Of a stretch of 64,000 nt of DNA, positions 1-7,502 are shown in pieces. Source of the stretch: Citrifermentans bremense R1 (GTDB taxonomy: Bacteria > Desulfobacterota > Desulfuromonadia > Geobacterales > Geobacteraceae); contig NZ_KE384582.1 in assembly GCF_000426865.1 (NCBI RefSeq), forward strand, positions 1-64,000. The letters run 5' to 3'. Both the position numbers and the translations under genes were made by a program. Below the pieces are notes generated by a model. That model was not told where the DNA came from and did not search any database. It saw nothing but the letters and a program-made list of their open reading frames with translations. Position 1 is the stretch's first letter, and every line of letters starts with the position of its first letter.

Positions 1-51
1 CTGCAAGATTTCATCAACGGCAGATACCCAGGCAGCAACGGCAGTCAGTAA
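1..51 (+). pseudogene. C-terminal tail of an upstream RAYT-type transposase copy
   Basis: Read from base 1, the frame gives a 16-residue tail beginning LQDFING and ending GSNGSQ before TAA. It is identical to the last 16 residues of the complete transposase at 112-1158. The identity continues past the stop to base 65 (matching 1108-1172 and 1225-1289) and then breaks off. Either another copy of the transposase lies upstream of the window or only its 3' end was duplicated here. The rest of this copy is outside the window. Confidence 0.7.
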
Positions 52-73
52 TTTATATTTTGATGTAGAATAA

Positions 74-1298
74 GGGGACGCCCATTAATAAATAAAAAAC
101 TAGGAATTGGTATGCCTCGCCAGTCTCGCATAGATGGATCTGGTGCACTGCACCATATAATTTGCCGCGGCATCGAACGCAGGGATGTCTTCAACGACAA
201 CTGTGACCGGGATGATTTTGTCGAGAGATTGGGGAATATTCTTAGTGAAACATCGACCATTTGCTATGCATGGGCATTGATTCCGAATCATTTCCATCTG
301 CTGCTGCAGACAGGATCATGTCCTGTTTCTACCATAATGAGTCGTCTCCTCACGGGATATGCTACTAATTTTAACCACCGGCACAACCGACACGGGCACT
401 TGTTTCAAAACCGTTATAAGTCCATTCTTTGCCAAGAGGAGCTATACCTTCTTGAGCTGGTGCGATACATCCACCTAAATCCACTTCGTGCTGGCATTGT
501 GACATCTCTCGATGAACTGAAGAGGTTCCGCTATAGCGGCCATAGTCGTATCGTCAACCAAAGTAGTACCGTGCCTTGGATGGCAACAGAGCAAGTTCTG
601 CGGCGATTTTCAGATGGAGAAAAGGCTGCTATTCGTGCTTATGAAAAGTTCATCTCGGATGGGGCTGCCCTTGGCAAACGTGACGACCTTACAGGCGGAG
701 GATTATTGCGTAGCGCAGGGGGATGGCGTGAAGTAGTGTCTGCTCGCGAAGCGGGAGTCTTCCTTAAGAGTGACGAGCGGATACTGGGAGACAGCGACTT
801 CGTGGAGAATGTTCTTCACCTTGCTGAAGAGGAGATGGAAAGAAAGTTCAAGTACATCAATCAAGGAGTTGATCTAGAGAGGGTGGCGGATATCGTTGCT
901 GTCGTGCTTGGCACAAGCAAGGAGGATTTTGAGACGCACGGTAATCAGCCAAAGAAAGTACAAGCTCGCAGTTTATTCTGCTATTGGGCAGTTCGTGAGT
1001 TAGGTGCTACCACGACCTTTTTGGGTCACCGACTCGGGATGACCCAACCTGCCATAAGCGTTGCAGTCAGCCGCGGAGAGAAACTTGCTGCGGAGATGGG
1101 GTTGCGACTGCAAGATTTCATCAACGGCAGATACCCAGGCAGCAACGGCAGTCAGTAATTTATATTTTGATGGGCGTCCCCCAGATGCTGCGGAGAGAAA
1201 CTTGCTGCGGAGATGGGGTTGCGTCTGCAAGATTTCATCAACGGCAGATACCCAGGCAGCAACGGCAGTCAGTAATTTATATTTTGATGGGCGTCCCC
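74..1298. mobile_element. IS200-like / RAYT element with inverted ends
   Basis: The transposase gene is bracketed by a perfect 12-bp inverted repeat: GGGGACGCCCAT at 74-85 and its complement at 1170-1181. The complement occurs again at 1287-1298 because the right end is duplicated. The ends sit close to the gene (26 bp before the start, 12 bp after the stop) in AT-rich flanks, as expected for a compact single-gene element of the Y1 transposase class. The exact boundaries are inferred. Confidence 0.6.
112..1158 (+). CDS. REP-associated tyrosine transposase (Y1_Tnp / IS200-like)
   Basis: This 348-residue protein has the N-terminal HUH/Y1 transposase fold: MPRQSRIDG start, the metal-binding pair H60-F-H62 in the segment NHFHLLL, and a likely nucleophile Tyr119 in RYIHLNPLRAG. 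The family cuts and joins single-stranded DNA at hairpin (REP-like) sequences. The C-terminal ~110 residues look like a DnaA-domain-IV-like helix-turn-helix (segment GHRLGMTQPAISVAVSRG), probably for DNA binding. There is no strong Shine-Dalgarno before the ATG. The gene is flanked by inverted ends, and its last ~85 bp lie in a 117-bp tandem duplication. Family assignment is firm; current activity is unknown. Confidence 0.88.
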   Translation: MPRQSRIDGSGALHHIICRGIERRDVFNDNCDRDDFVERLGNILSETSTICYAWALIPNHFHLLLQTGSCPVSTIMSRLLTGYATNFNHRHNRHGHLFQNRYKSILCQEELYLLELVRYIHLNPLRAGIVTSLDELKRFRYSGHSRIVNQSSTVPWMATEQVLRRFSDGEKAAIRAYEKFISDGAALGKRDDLTGGGLLRSAGGWREVVSAREAGVFLKSDERILGDSDFVENVLHLAEEEMERKFKYINQGVDLERVADIVAVVLGTSKEDFETHGNQPKKVQARSLFCYWAVRELGATTTFLGHRLGMTQPAISVAVSRGEKLAAEMGLRLQDFINGRYPGSNGSQ

Positions 1299-1306
1299 CA
1301 GATGCT
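1073..1306 (+). repeat. 117-bp tandem duplication of the transposase 3' end
   Basis: Bases 1073-1189 are repeated at 1190-1306 with a single substitution (A at 1107, T at 1224). The unit covers the last codons, the stop, the AT-rich tail and the right inverted end GGGCGTCCCC. An 8-bp direct repeat CAGATGCT follows at the edge (1299-1306 and 1307-1314). The inner 65 bp occur a third time at 1-65. Confidence 0.92.
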
Positions 1307-1321
1307 CAGATGCTCCCAGCC

Positions 1322-1384
1322 GAATGCCGGTCGCGATCACGCCGGAACAGCGGTCGCAATCAGATCGGAATGCCGGTCGCAATC
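1322..1384. repeat. Three 17-bp motifs in a 23-bp period
   Basis: Copies start at 1322, 1345 and 1368, each a variant of GAATGCCGGTCGCAATC with exactly 23 bp between starts. No gene overlaps them. Regularly spaced short motifs like these occur at the ends of some insertion sequences (IS21-type multiple transposase sites). A remnant element end is therefore the best reading, but no matching transposase is present. Confidence 0.5.
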
Positions 1385-1551
1385 GGCCGGAATCCACGAC
1401 TACGAAGCTCGCACTCACGACTAGCAAGCACTCAACCGCGACTTTTGGGAAAGGCGAGCCTGTACAGAATTTTGTAAATGGGGACGAATTGGAAGCTGCA
1501 GGCGTTTGTGGCGTCATTGGCGAGACGGGAAGTCTCGGTCTGATATGGCTT

Positions 1552-1650
1552 CTACCTGGCTTGGTAAAGCCGGAAAGTGTCCTGCACCAGGCGGGTCAGT
1601 TCCTCGCGCAGCTCGGGGGGATGGAAACTTATCAAGGTTGGGTGAGATGT
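1552..1650 (-). pseudogene. Relic of a WYL-domain regulator C-terminus
   Basis: On the minus strand this stretch ends PPELREELTRLVQDTFRLYQ-AR-stop. The intact WYL regulator at 15528-16529 ends almost the same way (PPALREELTRLVQDTSRLYH-YR). Homology fades about 30 codons upstream and no start or HTH region remains. This looks like the surviving 3' end of a paralogue whose 5' part was lost, possibly through the adjacent mobile elements. Confidence 0.72.
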
Positions 1651-1831
1651 CAAATGGTGGGACGTGCTGAATGAGAGGCAGGAGGGACGCTAACATAAAG
1701 AAGGGGAGGGGCAGCAAGGCAGAACCGAGTCGGACTTTACCTTTACTGCGCCTCCCTCCTGCCTTATGCCCCTTCCCCTTGCCTAAATTTCAGCTTTGAG
1801 TAACGGATCGCCGCTGGTTGCACTTCTTGTG
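1651..1831. repeat. Intergenic stretch with 11-bp inverted repeat
   Basis: No gene is seen. AGGCAGGAGGG at 1676-1686 is perfectly complementary to 1754-1764. A second imperfect pair lies inside it (AGGGGAGGGGCAGCAAGGCA around 1701-1721 against 1760-1783). The paired arms could fold into a long hairpin just beyond the minus-strand operon end at 1832. It may act as a terminator-like or dispersed repeat. Confidence 0.5.
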
Positions 1832-2746
1832 CTACATGAGGTCAAAGGTCTTGCTCAGTTTCAGCTCGATCCGGAAACCCTCGGAGGGGGTATTGGCCTC
1901 ATACCAGCGAGCGAAGGGGAACATGGCCGCCAGGCCGGCCGCGAAACCGGCCGGCTTGTACTTGAATGCCACCTTCGGCCCGGCATACCATTCGTTCTTC
2001 GAATCGTTCTGGCTTTTTCCGTTTTTTTCGCTCTCGTCATTCCAGTCGAACTGCGATTCAGCCCCCATGTCGAAATAATTGTTCACGGCGTAGCCCCAGG
2101 CTGTGGTGCTCCGGATGTACATCGGCTTCCGGTAGTCGTGCGACCCTTCGGTAAAGGTGTACACGTGGATCTCCTGGTCAAGGCGATGTGAGCCGTTCGT
2201 GTAGGTAACACCGACGGCGCCGCCGGCGCCCCAGGCACCGTTGCCGACGAAATCGACACTCTTGTTGCTGACATCGGTCGTCGGCACGACTAGGCCGACG
2301 TCCACCGCCAGGTCAAGGGGGGCGCCTTTCGCCTGCTTCAGCAGTACCTTGTGCAGTGCAATGGCGGTGTCGCCGACCCAACCCAGATGCTCCCCTTGGC
2401 CGGTGGCCCGGTTTTTTTTGTAAACGTCGTAGATGGGGGTCGCGGTGCGCACGTCGAGACCTTCGGTGATGCCGTAGCGGAGTTTCACGACTCCTACGTT
2501 TTTAGTCAATTTGATCGCGTCGCTTACTTCACTGCCTCCCTTGCGGATGCCGTCGGTCTCACAGTACTGGTAATTGAGAAGGACACCAAGCTTCCCCACC
2601 GGGAATCCTGTCCCGGCAGGACCGAAGGCGGAAATGGCAGGGCCGAAGGGCTGCGGGACGACAGGGGCATCAGCACCCCAGGAAAGGCCGGCAAAGGTGC
2701 AAAGTGCCGCTAAGGAAAGCGGGATGATGCGCTTGCTGAATTTCAT
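1832..2746 (-). CDS. Outer-membrane beta-barrel-type protein (phenol MetA-pathway-like)
   Basis: The predicted product is 304 residues with a signal peptide (MKFSKRIIPLSLAALCTFAG, cleavage probably near GLSWGA). The mature part alternates polar and aromatic residues and ends in Phe-Asp-Leu-Met, consistent with an outer-membrane barrel. It resembles the PF13557-type family annotated as putative MetA-pathway of phenol degradation proteins, whose function is poorly defined. The start at 2746 was chosen because GGAG lies 6-7 bases upstream. It is the last gene of the minus-strand AssT cluster. A role in passing aromatic sulfates or phenols across the outer membrane would fit but is inference. Confidence 0.66.
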   Translation of the reverse strand: MKFSKRIIPLSLAALCTFAGLSWGADAPVVPQPFGPAISAFGPAGTGFPVGKLGVLLNYQYCETDGIRKGGSEVSDAIKLTKNVGVVKLRYGITEGLDVRTATPIYDVYKKNRATGQGEHLGWVGDTAIALHKVLLKQAKGAPLDLAVDVGLVVPTTDVSNKSVDFVGNGAWGAGGAVGVTYTNGSHRLDQEIHVYTFTEGSHDYRKPMYIRSTTAWGYAVNNYFDMGAESQFDWNDESEKNGKSQNDSKNEWYAGPKVAFKYKPAGFAAGLAAMFPFARWYEANTPSEGFRIELKLSKTFDLM

Positions 2747-2812
2747 AACGTGCTCCTTTCTTCTGTGCGGCATCGCGTTTCTGCCGAACTGCGGTGAATC
2801 CTGTGGGTTGAA

Positions 2813-3562
2813 TCACTCCCCCGCCGGGAGCAACCGGTAGAGGAACGTGGTCAAGTCGTTGAAGAGGCCGAAGAAGAGGAGGATGCCTACGGCCATCAGC
2901 AGAATCCCGGTAAAGAACTCCATCTTCCGGATGTGCGACTTGAACCGTTTGAAAAAATCGAGAAAACCGTGGAACAGCAGTCCGGAGATGACGAAAGGTA
3001 TCCCAAGCCCCGCCGCATAGCAGCCGAGCAGCAGCATGCTCTTTGCGGTCGAGCCCGACGTGCCGGCCGCCATGGCGAGGATGGCCCCGAGTATGGGGCC
3101 GATACAGGGGGTCCAGCCGGCGGCAAAGGCGATTCCCACGAGGAACGTCCCCGCGAGACCTCCCGGCTTGTTCTGGATACGGACCCTCTTGTCCCCTAGC
3201 AGCAGCCCGAAATGGAACAGTCCCGACATGTGGATGCCGAAGAGGAAGATCAGCAGGCCGCCAGCCCGCTGCAGCCAGATCAGACCGTCCTTCATGACCG
3301 TTTGGAAGGTGGAGGAGGCGGCCCCGGCAAGAGCCCCCATGCCGACGAAGACCACGGAGAAGCCGAGGACGAAGGCAAGGGAGTGGGCCAAAACGACCAG
3401 GCGTACTTTCGTCCCAGGGTGAGCCTCCTGCAACTGGCCGAAGGAGAGCCCGGTGATGTAGGTGATGTAGGAAGGAATGAGGGGGAGCACGCAGGGGGAG
3501 AAGAAGGAGAGGAATCCCGCGGAGAAGGCGATCCAGTAGGTGATGTCCGGTCCTAAGTTCAT
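2813..3562 (-). CDS. ccdA: CcdA-like thiol electron transporter (DsbD transmembrane family)
   Basis: This 249-residue, six-helix membrane protein has the two family cysteines: Cys24 in FFSPCVLPLIPS and Cys153 in GWTPCIGPILGA. Such proteins carry electrons from cytoplasmic thioredoxin across the inner membrane to periplasmic thiol reductases, often for cytochrome c maturation. It begins 13 bp after the TlpA-like thioredoxin stop, so the two probably form one electron chain. Six TM segments span roughly residues 10-35, 55-80, 93-118, 137-165, 172-198 and 215-240. The family is clear; the physiological partner is inferred from position. Confidence 0.88.
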   Translation of the reverse strand: MNLGPDITYWIAFSAGFLSFFSPCVLPLIPSYITYITGLSFGQLQEAHPGTKVRLVVLAHSLAFVLGFSVVFVGMGALAGAASSTFQTVMKDGLIWLQRAGGLLIFLFGIHMSGLFHFGLLLGDKRVRIQNKPGGLAGTFLVGIAFAAGWTPCIGPILGAILAMAAGTSGSTAKSMLLLGCYAAGLGIPFVISGLLFHGFLDFFKRFKSHIRKMEFFTGILLMAVGILLFFGLFNDLTTFLYRLLPAGE

Positions 3563-3575
3563 ATCGGCTTCTCCA

Positions 3576-4082
3576 CTATAGCGACTTCAGGTAGCTGACG
3601 ACCTTGGGGGCATCCCATTCGATCCCGCCGGTTACTCGCTGCCGGACCACCCCCTTGCGGTCGACGATGAAGGTGTCCGGGAGACGATAGGCGCCGTACT
3701 TCTGCTGCACCTGGCCCGAGGCGTCGCTGAGAAAGTCGAAGGATACCTGCGCCCTGCGGTATTTCTCCGGGATCCGCTTTTCGACGTTGACCGCCAGGAT
3801 CACCAGGTCCCCCTTGGGAAAGGACCTGAGCAGCCGGTCCATGGAGGGCATCTCGTCGCGGCAGTAGGGGCACCAGGAAGCCCAGAAATTCACCAGGACG
3901 ATCTTGCCGCGATACTGCGACAGGCTCTTGCTCTCCCCCGCGAGCGTGGGGAGCCTGAAGTCCGGCGCCGGCGAGCCGGTGCTGACCGGCCAGCCATCGC
4001 CCTGAGCCTGGACCGGCGCCGCCACGGCGAGAACCATTAGGGTGAAAAGGGAGGCGCAGATAAAGCGGAACAGTGGGTTCAT
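3576..4082 (-). CDS. Periplasmic TlpA/ResA-like thioredoxin
   Basis: A 168-residue protein with an N-terminal signal/anchor (residues 5-26) and a thioredoxin fold with active site WCPYC (Cys71, Cys74). The segment ends in the RVTGGIEWD region typical of TlpA/ResA proteins. These reduce disulfides in the periplasm with electrons from CcdA. The ATG at 4082 has GAGAGG upstream. A perfect 14-bp-stem hairpin lies between this gene and assT, so it may be partly uncoupled from the upstream genes. The target could be apocytochrome c or a protein of this cluster. Confidence 0.86.
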   Translation of the reverse strand: MNPLFRFICASLFTLMVLAVAAPVQAQGDGWPVSTGSPAPDFRLPTLAGESKSLSQYRGKIVLVNFWASWCPYCRDEMPSMDRLLRSFPKGDLVILAVNVEKRIPEKYRRAQVSFDFLSDASGQVQQKYGAYRLPDTFIVDRKGVVRQRVTGGIEWDAPKVVSYLKSL

Positions 4083-4130
4083 GGTGACAACCTCTCGGAT
4101 GCTGTTTTCGGTTACGTGATCTTTAATGCG

Positions 4131-4162
4131 CCTCAGGCTGAAGGAGGTCCTTCAGCCTGAGG
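4131..4162. repeat. Perfect 14-bp hairpin between assT and the TlpA gene
   Basis: CCTCAGGCTGAAGG (4131-4144) and its complement (4149-4162) surround a 4-base loop. No T-run follows on the minus strand, so a classical intrinsic terminator is unlikely. An mRNA-stabilising or partial-termination element that gives more AssT than downstream protein is plausible. Confidence 0.7.
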
Positions 4163-4177
4163 TTTGCAGCAACGTGT

Positions 4178-6055
4178 TTACTTGGTGAAGGCCTTTTCCA
4201 CGCTGAACGGCATGGCCTGGTAGCCGGTCGTATCCTTCAGCTGGATTTCAACCGCCGGCACGGTCGAGCCGTAATTGAATTCCATGATGTAGGGGTTGGG
4301 GTCGCTCTTGAATGCACCCGTAGCGATGTCGAAATCGGCGCCGGCCGTCGCGGAGTAGACAAACACGGAGTCCTTGTCTTTCTGGTATTCGGTCAGCGAG
4401 GTGACCGGGCTGTACCAGCCGTTGCCGCGCTCTTTGCCGAACTCCCAGACCTGCTCGACGGTCATCTTCTTCTGGTCGATCTTGTAGATGACGGCACGGG
4501 AGTACTTCATGCTCGGCAGGGCCGGCTGCTCCATGCCGCGGCTGTCGCCGTTGTCGAAGACGCTCAGATAGAGGATGTCGCCCTTGGACTTACTGTCGAT
4601 CTTGAACGCGGTATGCTGCGTCCAGGTCCAGTCGAAACCACCCTCGTCATTCTCGTAACCGGGGCACTTCGAGCCGCCGCTGACGCATTCGATTTTGTTC
4701 CCCTTGGAGTCGATCGGGGTCAGGAACTTGTCCTGGTATTCCTTCTTCCACCCCTCGGGACTGCCCAGGATCCATTTGACCTTTTTGTCGCGGCCTATCT
4801 TGACTGCGGCCGACTGGTGGCGGGAGCTGATGATGATGGAATCGTCTTCCGCATCGTGGTCGACGCTGTTCACATGGGCCCAGTTACGGCCCGGACCGAC
4901 ACCGACGATGTCGCCGAATTTGTCGTTTGCGTCCTGCTTGGCCAGTTCTTCGGAGGTCATGGTATGGCCGGCCTTGCTGGCGTCGATGTTCAGGCATACG
5001 GCCCCTTGGTCGAGCACCTTCATGTTGACGTCGCGATAGGGGTCGAGGATGTCGAAGAGGCGCCATTCATCCTTGACGAGGCCGGTGCCGGGCTCTATTT
5101 CGATGATCACGTCGCGCACTGTGCGGACATTTTTGCCGTCAGCCCGCTTCAGGTTCGAGCTGCCCACCCGCAGGAAGTAGTCGCCGTTGGGGGAATTGTC
5201 CATGGAGTGGGAAAAATCGTTGTAACCGGCAGGAAGCTCGCGATTGAAGATCTCTTTCCCCATGATGTCGTACTTCACGTAGCGCTGGCCAAAACCCCAG
5301 CTCATGGCGCCGTCGTTGTTCTGCTTGAAGCCCATCATGACGCCGGCCTTATAGATCGACTTCAGGTCGTAGATGCTGTCGGCTTTCATGTACCAGCGGA
5401 CTTCACCCTTGGTATCGACGATGAAGTTTTGCGGATAGTAGTTCCACTCCAGCGCGCCGCCTGTCGGGTTGTTCCAGACCGCCCTGGTGCCTTTGCCTGC
5501 CTTGTGCAGGAAGTTGTTGACGAAATAGAGCCGGTCGCTGAACTTCTTGTCGACTTTCTTGACTTCAGCCGAGGAAAAGAGGGCCGCTTTCTGCGTCTTG
5601 GTGGCATTAGGCTCTGCATACACGGGGGGGGCATACAGCGTGTAGCTTTCCTTGACCTGCTCCCATTTCCCGTTGTACAGCTTGGAGTATTCGACCTCGG
5701 CCGTATTGACGTAGTCCGCGTAGAGGCCGAAGACCGGGATGCCGCCGTGGGTCAGAAGATGCTGGTTGGCGACCGTGTATTTGATTTCCTGCCCGTCTTT
5801 CTTGGGGACGATCCGCACCGTGACGTCCTTGATGACGTATCCGCCGTTTTTGATGACGGCGGTCAAGGGGGCGATGTCATAGGGGTTCATGACGACCTCG
5901 CCGAGTTTCCCCTGGACCTGGTAGTCAACCTTTGCGCCGCTGGCCCCGCCGATGGCCAAGGCCATGGTAGGGACTGCTGCTGCGAGCATGGCAGAGCACA
6001 ACACGAGCCGCGCCATTCTTCCGGTTTTCACTAGTGCTGCTTTTTGACAGTTCAT
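4178..6055 (-). CDS. assT: Periplasmic arylsulfate sulfotransferase
   Basis: This 625-residue protein has a signal peptide (hydrophobic residues 15-34, cleavage near ALAIGG). AssT moves sulfate from a phenolic sulfate donor to a phenol acceptor through a sulfohistidine intermediate, without PAPS. Candidate catalytic residues by comparison with the E. coli enzyme are His481 (TWTQHTAF), His394 and His400 (NWAHVNSVDHD), Arg412 (SSRHQS) and His283. Cys457 and Cys464 match the position of the enzyme's essential short-range disulfide. The start at 6055 follows AAAAGGAGAACAGGT. The dsbI- and dsbL-like genes lie directly upstream, the same arrangement as uropathogenic E. coli assT-dsbL-dsbI. Substrate is unknown. 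Confidence 0.92.
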   Translation of the reverse strand: MNCQKAALVKTGRMARLVLCSAMLAAAVPTMALAIGGASGAKVDYQVQGKLGEVVMNPYDIAPLTAVIKNGGYVIKDVTVRIVPKKDGQEIKYTVANQHLLTHGGIPVFGLYADYVNTAEVEYSKLYNGKWEQVKESYTLYAPPVYAEPNATKTQKAALFSSAEVKKVDKKFSDRLYFVNNFLHKAGKGTRAVWNNPTGGALEWNYYPQNFIVDTKGEVRWYMKADSIYDLKSIYKAGVMMGFKQNNDGAMSWGFGQRYVKYDIMGKEIFNRELPAGYNDFSHSMDNSPNGDYFLRVGSSNLKRADGKNVRTVRDVIIEIEPGTGLVKDEWRLFDILDPYRDVNMKVLDQGAVCLNIDASKAGHTMTSEELAKQDANDKFGDIVGVGPGRNWAHVNSVDHDAEDDSIIISSRHQSAAVKIGRDKKVKWILGSPEGWKKEYQDKFLTPIDSKGNKIECVSGGSKCPGYENDEGGFDWTWTQHTAFKIDSKSKGDILYLSVFDNGDSRGMEQPALPSMKYSRAVIYKIDQKKMTVEQVWEFGKERGNGWYSPVTSLTEYQKDKDSVFVYSATAGADFDIATGAFKSDPNPYIMEFNYGSTVPAVEIQLKDTTGYQAMPFSVEKAFTK

Positions 6056-6117
6056 ACCTGTTCTCCTTTTGATGTTGTCTGTGGCGAACATGCCGCCCCT
6101 CTCGCCCTTATTCCTCG

Positions 6118-6825
6118 TTATGCCAACTTTCCGGTGCATGTTGAGCTTTCCGTTTGTGCTGCCGATTGGCGCTTGCGCCACAGGGTAACGATCCAGCAGG
6201 CTGCCGCCACGATCAGGAACAGGAGGATGGCGCCGAAGGTGATCACGGTGCACTGCGCCATGTTCATGAAGTGGGAAGGAGGCCAGAGGTACCACCCTTC
6301 GGAATAGAAGTCCGTGATTGCCTTCTGCATGGAACTCAGCTGGACCCCGTCGGGAATTATGGGGTTGTCGTAGCCGCAATCGCCGGTCGGCTTGAACCAT
6401 TCCGGAGACCACTTGTCCAGCGGCAGGTGGAACGGGAAGGTGGGCTCGGGGGAGCACCCCTGCACGCCGAAGAGGTCGTCGCTGTGGGCGGCATGGTGGA
6501 TCTTGTTGAGCTTGATGCTGTAGGCGACCCCTTTGACGCTACCCCAGATGGCAAACAGGTAGCCGACGATCTTGAGGCCGATGTTGGAGGGCTTGATGGC
6601 TGCGACGATGCCCCCGAAGGCGATGGCGAAGAAGGCGAGCCTGATGTACACGCACTGTTCGCAGGGCCTCATGTAGAGCCAGATCTGGAATACGGAGTGG
6701 GCCAGGATGACCATGAACAGGCTGAGCACCGCCATGAAAACCCAGAGAAACCGCTTGTCCTGCCATTGGCTGATGCTCTTTACCGGTTCTGACCTGAAGT
6801 TGCTGAATATTTCTGCGAGTTTCAC
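6118..6825 (-). CDS. dsbI: DsbI-like (DsbB family) disulfide oxidoreductase
   Basis: This 235-residue membrane protein has four or five TM helices (roughly 28-50, 60-77, 85-103, 192-216). One periplasmic redox pair is CEQC (Cys55, Cys58). The second pair is Cys124 and Cys150, 26 residues apart as in E. coli DsbB Cys104/Cys130. DsbB-type proteins reoxidise a DsbA partner and pass electrons to quinone. The long second periplasmic loop fits DsbI. It lies 11 bp after the DsbA-like gene and 62 bp before assT, so it is most likely the dedicated oxidase for that pair. Confidence 0.86.
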   Translation of the reverse strand: MKLAEIFSNFRSEPVKSISQWQDKRFLWVFMAVLSLFMVILAHSVFQIWLYMRPCEQCVYIRLAFFAIAFGGIVAAIKPSNIGLKIVGYLFAIWGSVKGVAYSIKLNKIHHAAHSDDLFGVQGCSPEPTFPFHLPLDKWSPEWFKPTGDCGYDNPIIPDGVQLSSMQKAITDFYSEGWYLWPPSHFMNMAQCTVITFGAILLFLIVAAACWIVTLWRKRQSAAQTESSTCTGKLA

Positions 6826-6836
6826 GGCGAGTCTCC

Positions 6837-7502
6837 TTATTTGGTCTTCAGCTCGTTGATAAGTTTCAGCATGCCGTCGACGGAGGTGATGCTCTTGGTC
6901 ATGATGAGGTATTTGCCGTTGATGACGAAGCCGGGAACGCCCTGCACCTTGGCAACGTCATAGGACTGGTCCCATTCCTTCAGCAGCGCCTTGACCTTGG
7001 GGTCGTTCTTCGCCTTGTCGAATTCGGCCCTGGTCATGCCGACGGCGTCGAGGCCGGTCTTCAGGTAGGCGTCGGGGCCTGCATCCCAGCGCTCCTTCTT
7101 GTCATGGTAGGCGTTGTAGTAGGCCATTTTGGCTTTTTTCAGCAGGGACTTGTCGGTGTACAAATCACGGTCGGAGAGTCCGGCCTTCTGGTCCTTGAGC
7201 AGCAGCACGGCAAACAGTTCGCTCCCCTGAACGCCGTACTTCCCTTTGGTTTTGAGGTGGAACGGTCTGAAGGTGAGGTCCTTCGGCAGCTTGGGAACCA
7301 GGTTGGGGGTGACCTTTTTGTCGTACTTGTAGCAGAAGGGACAGTCGTAGCTGAACACCTTGATCAGGGTCCCCTGTGCGTTCGGGATCGGTTTTGCCAG
7401 CTTGACGTAATCGGTCCCTTCGGTGAAGGCGAAGCTGGTGCCGGCAAAAAAAGCTACCAGAGCAAAACTCTTGATGATTGTCTTGGCAAATTTGAATGAC
7501 AT
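6837..7502 (-). CDS. dsbL: DsbL-like (DsbA family) thiol oxidase
   Basis: A 221-residue periplasmic protein with a signal peptide (residues 1-25) and a DsbA-type thioredoxin fold. The active site is CPFC (Cys54-Cys57), followed by the helical insert. A likely cis-Pro loop is GVPGFVIN near residue 195. The CPFC dipeptide is the one described for E. coli DsbL, an oxidase specialised for AssT, rather than the CPHC of DsbA. The start at 7502 has AAGGAGAAAGATC upstream. It is the first gene of the minus-strand cluster, and its promoter must lie within 7503-8000. Confidence 0.87.
   Translation of the reverse strand: MSFKFAKTIIKSFALVAFFAGTSFAFTEGTDYVKLAKPIPNAQGTLIKVFSYDCPFCYKYDKKVTPNLVPKLPKDLTFRPFHLKTKGKYGVQGSELFAVLLLKDQKAGLSDRDLYTDKSLLKKAKMAYYNAYHDKKERWDAGPDAYLKTGLDAVGMTRAEFDKAKNDPKVKALLKEWDQSYDVAKVQGVPGFVINGKYLIMTKSITSVDGMLKLINELKTK

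Noticed and set aside
112-1158. Prophage or integrative element boundary
   Set aside because: Only a single transposase with short ends is present; no integrase, att duplication or phage genes.
4613-6034. 473-codon open frame on the plus strand opposite assT
   Set aside because: Shadow of assT; no start context and no recognisable protein features.
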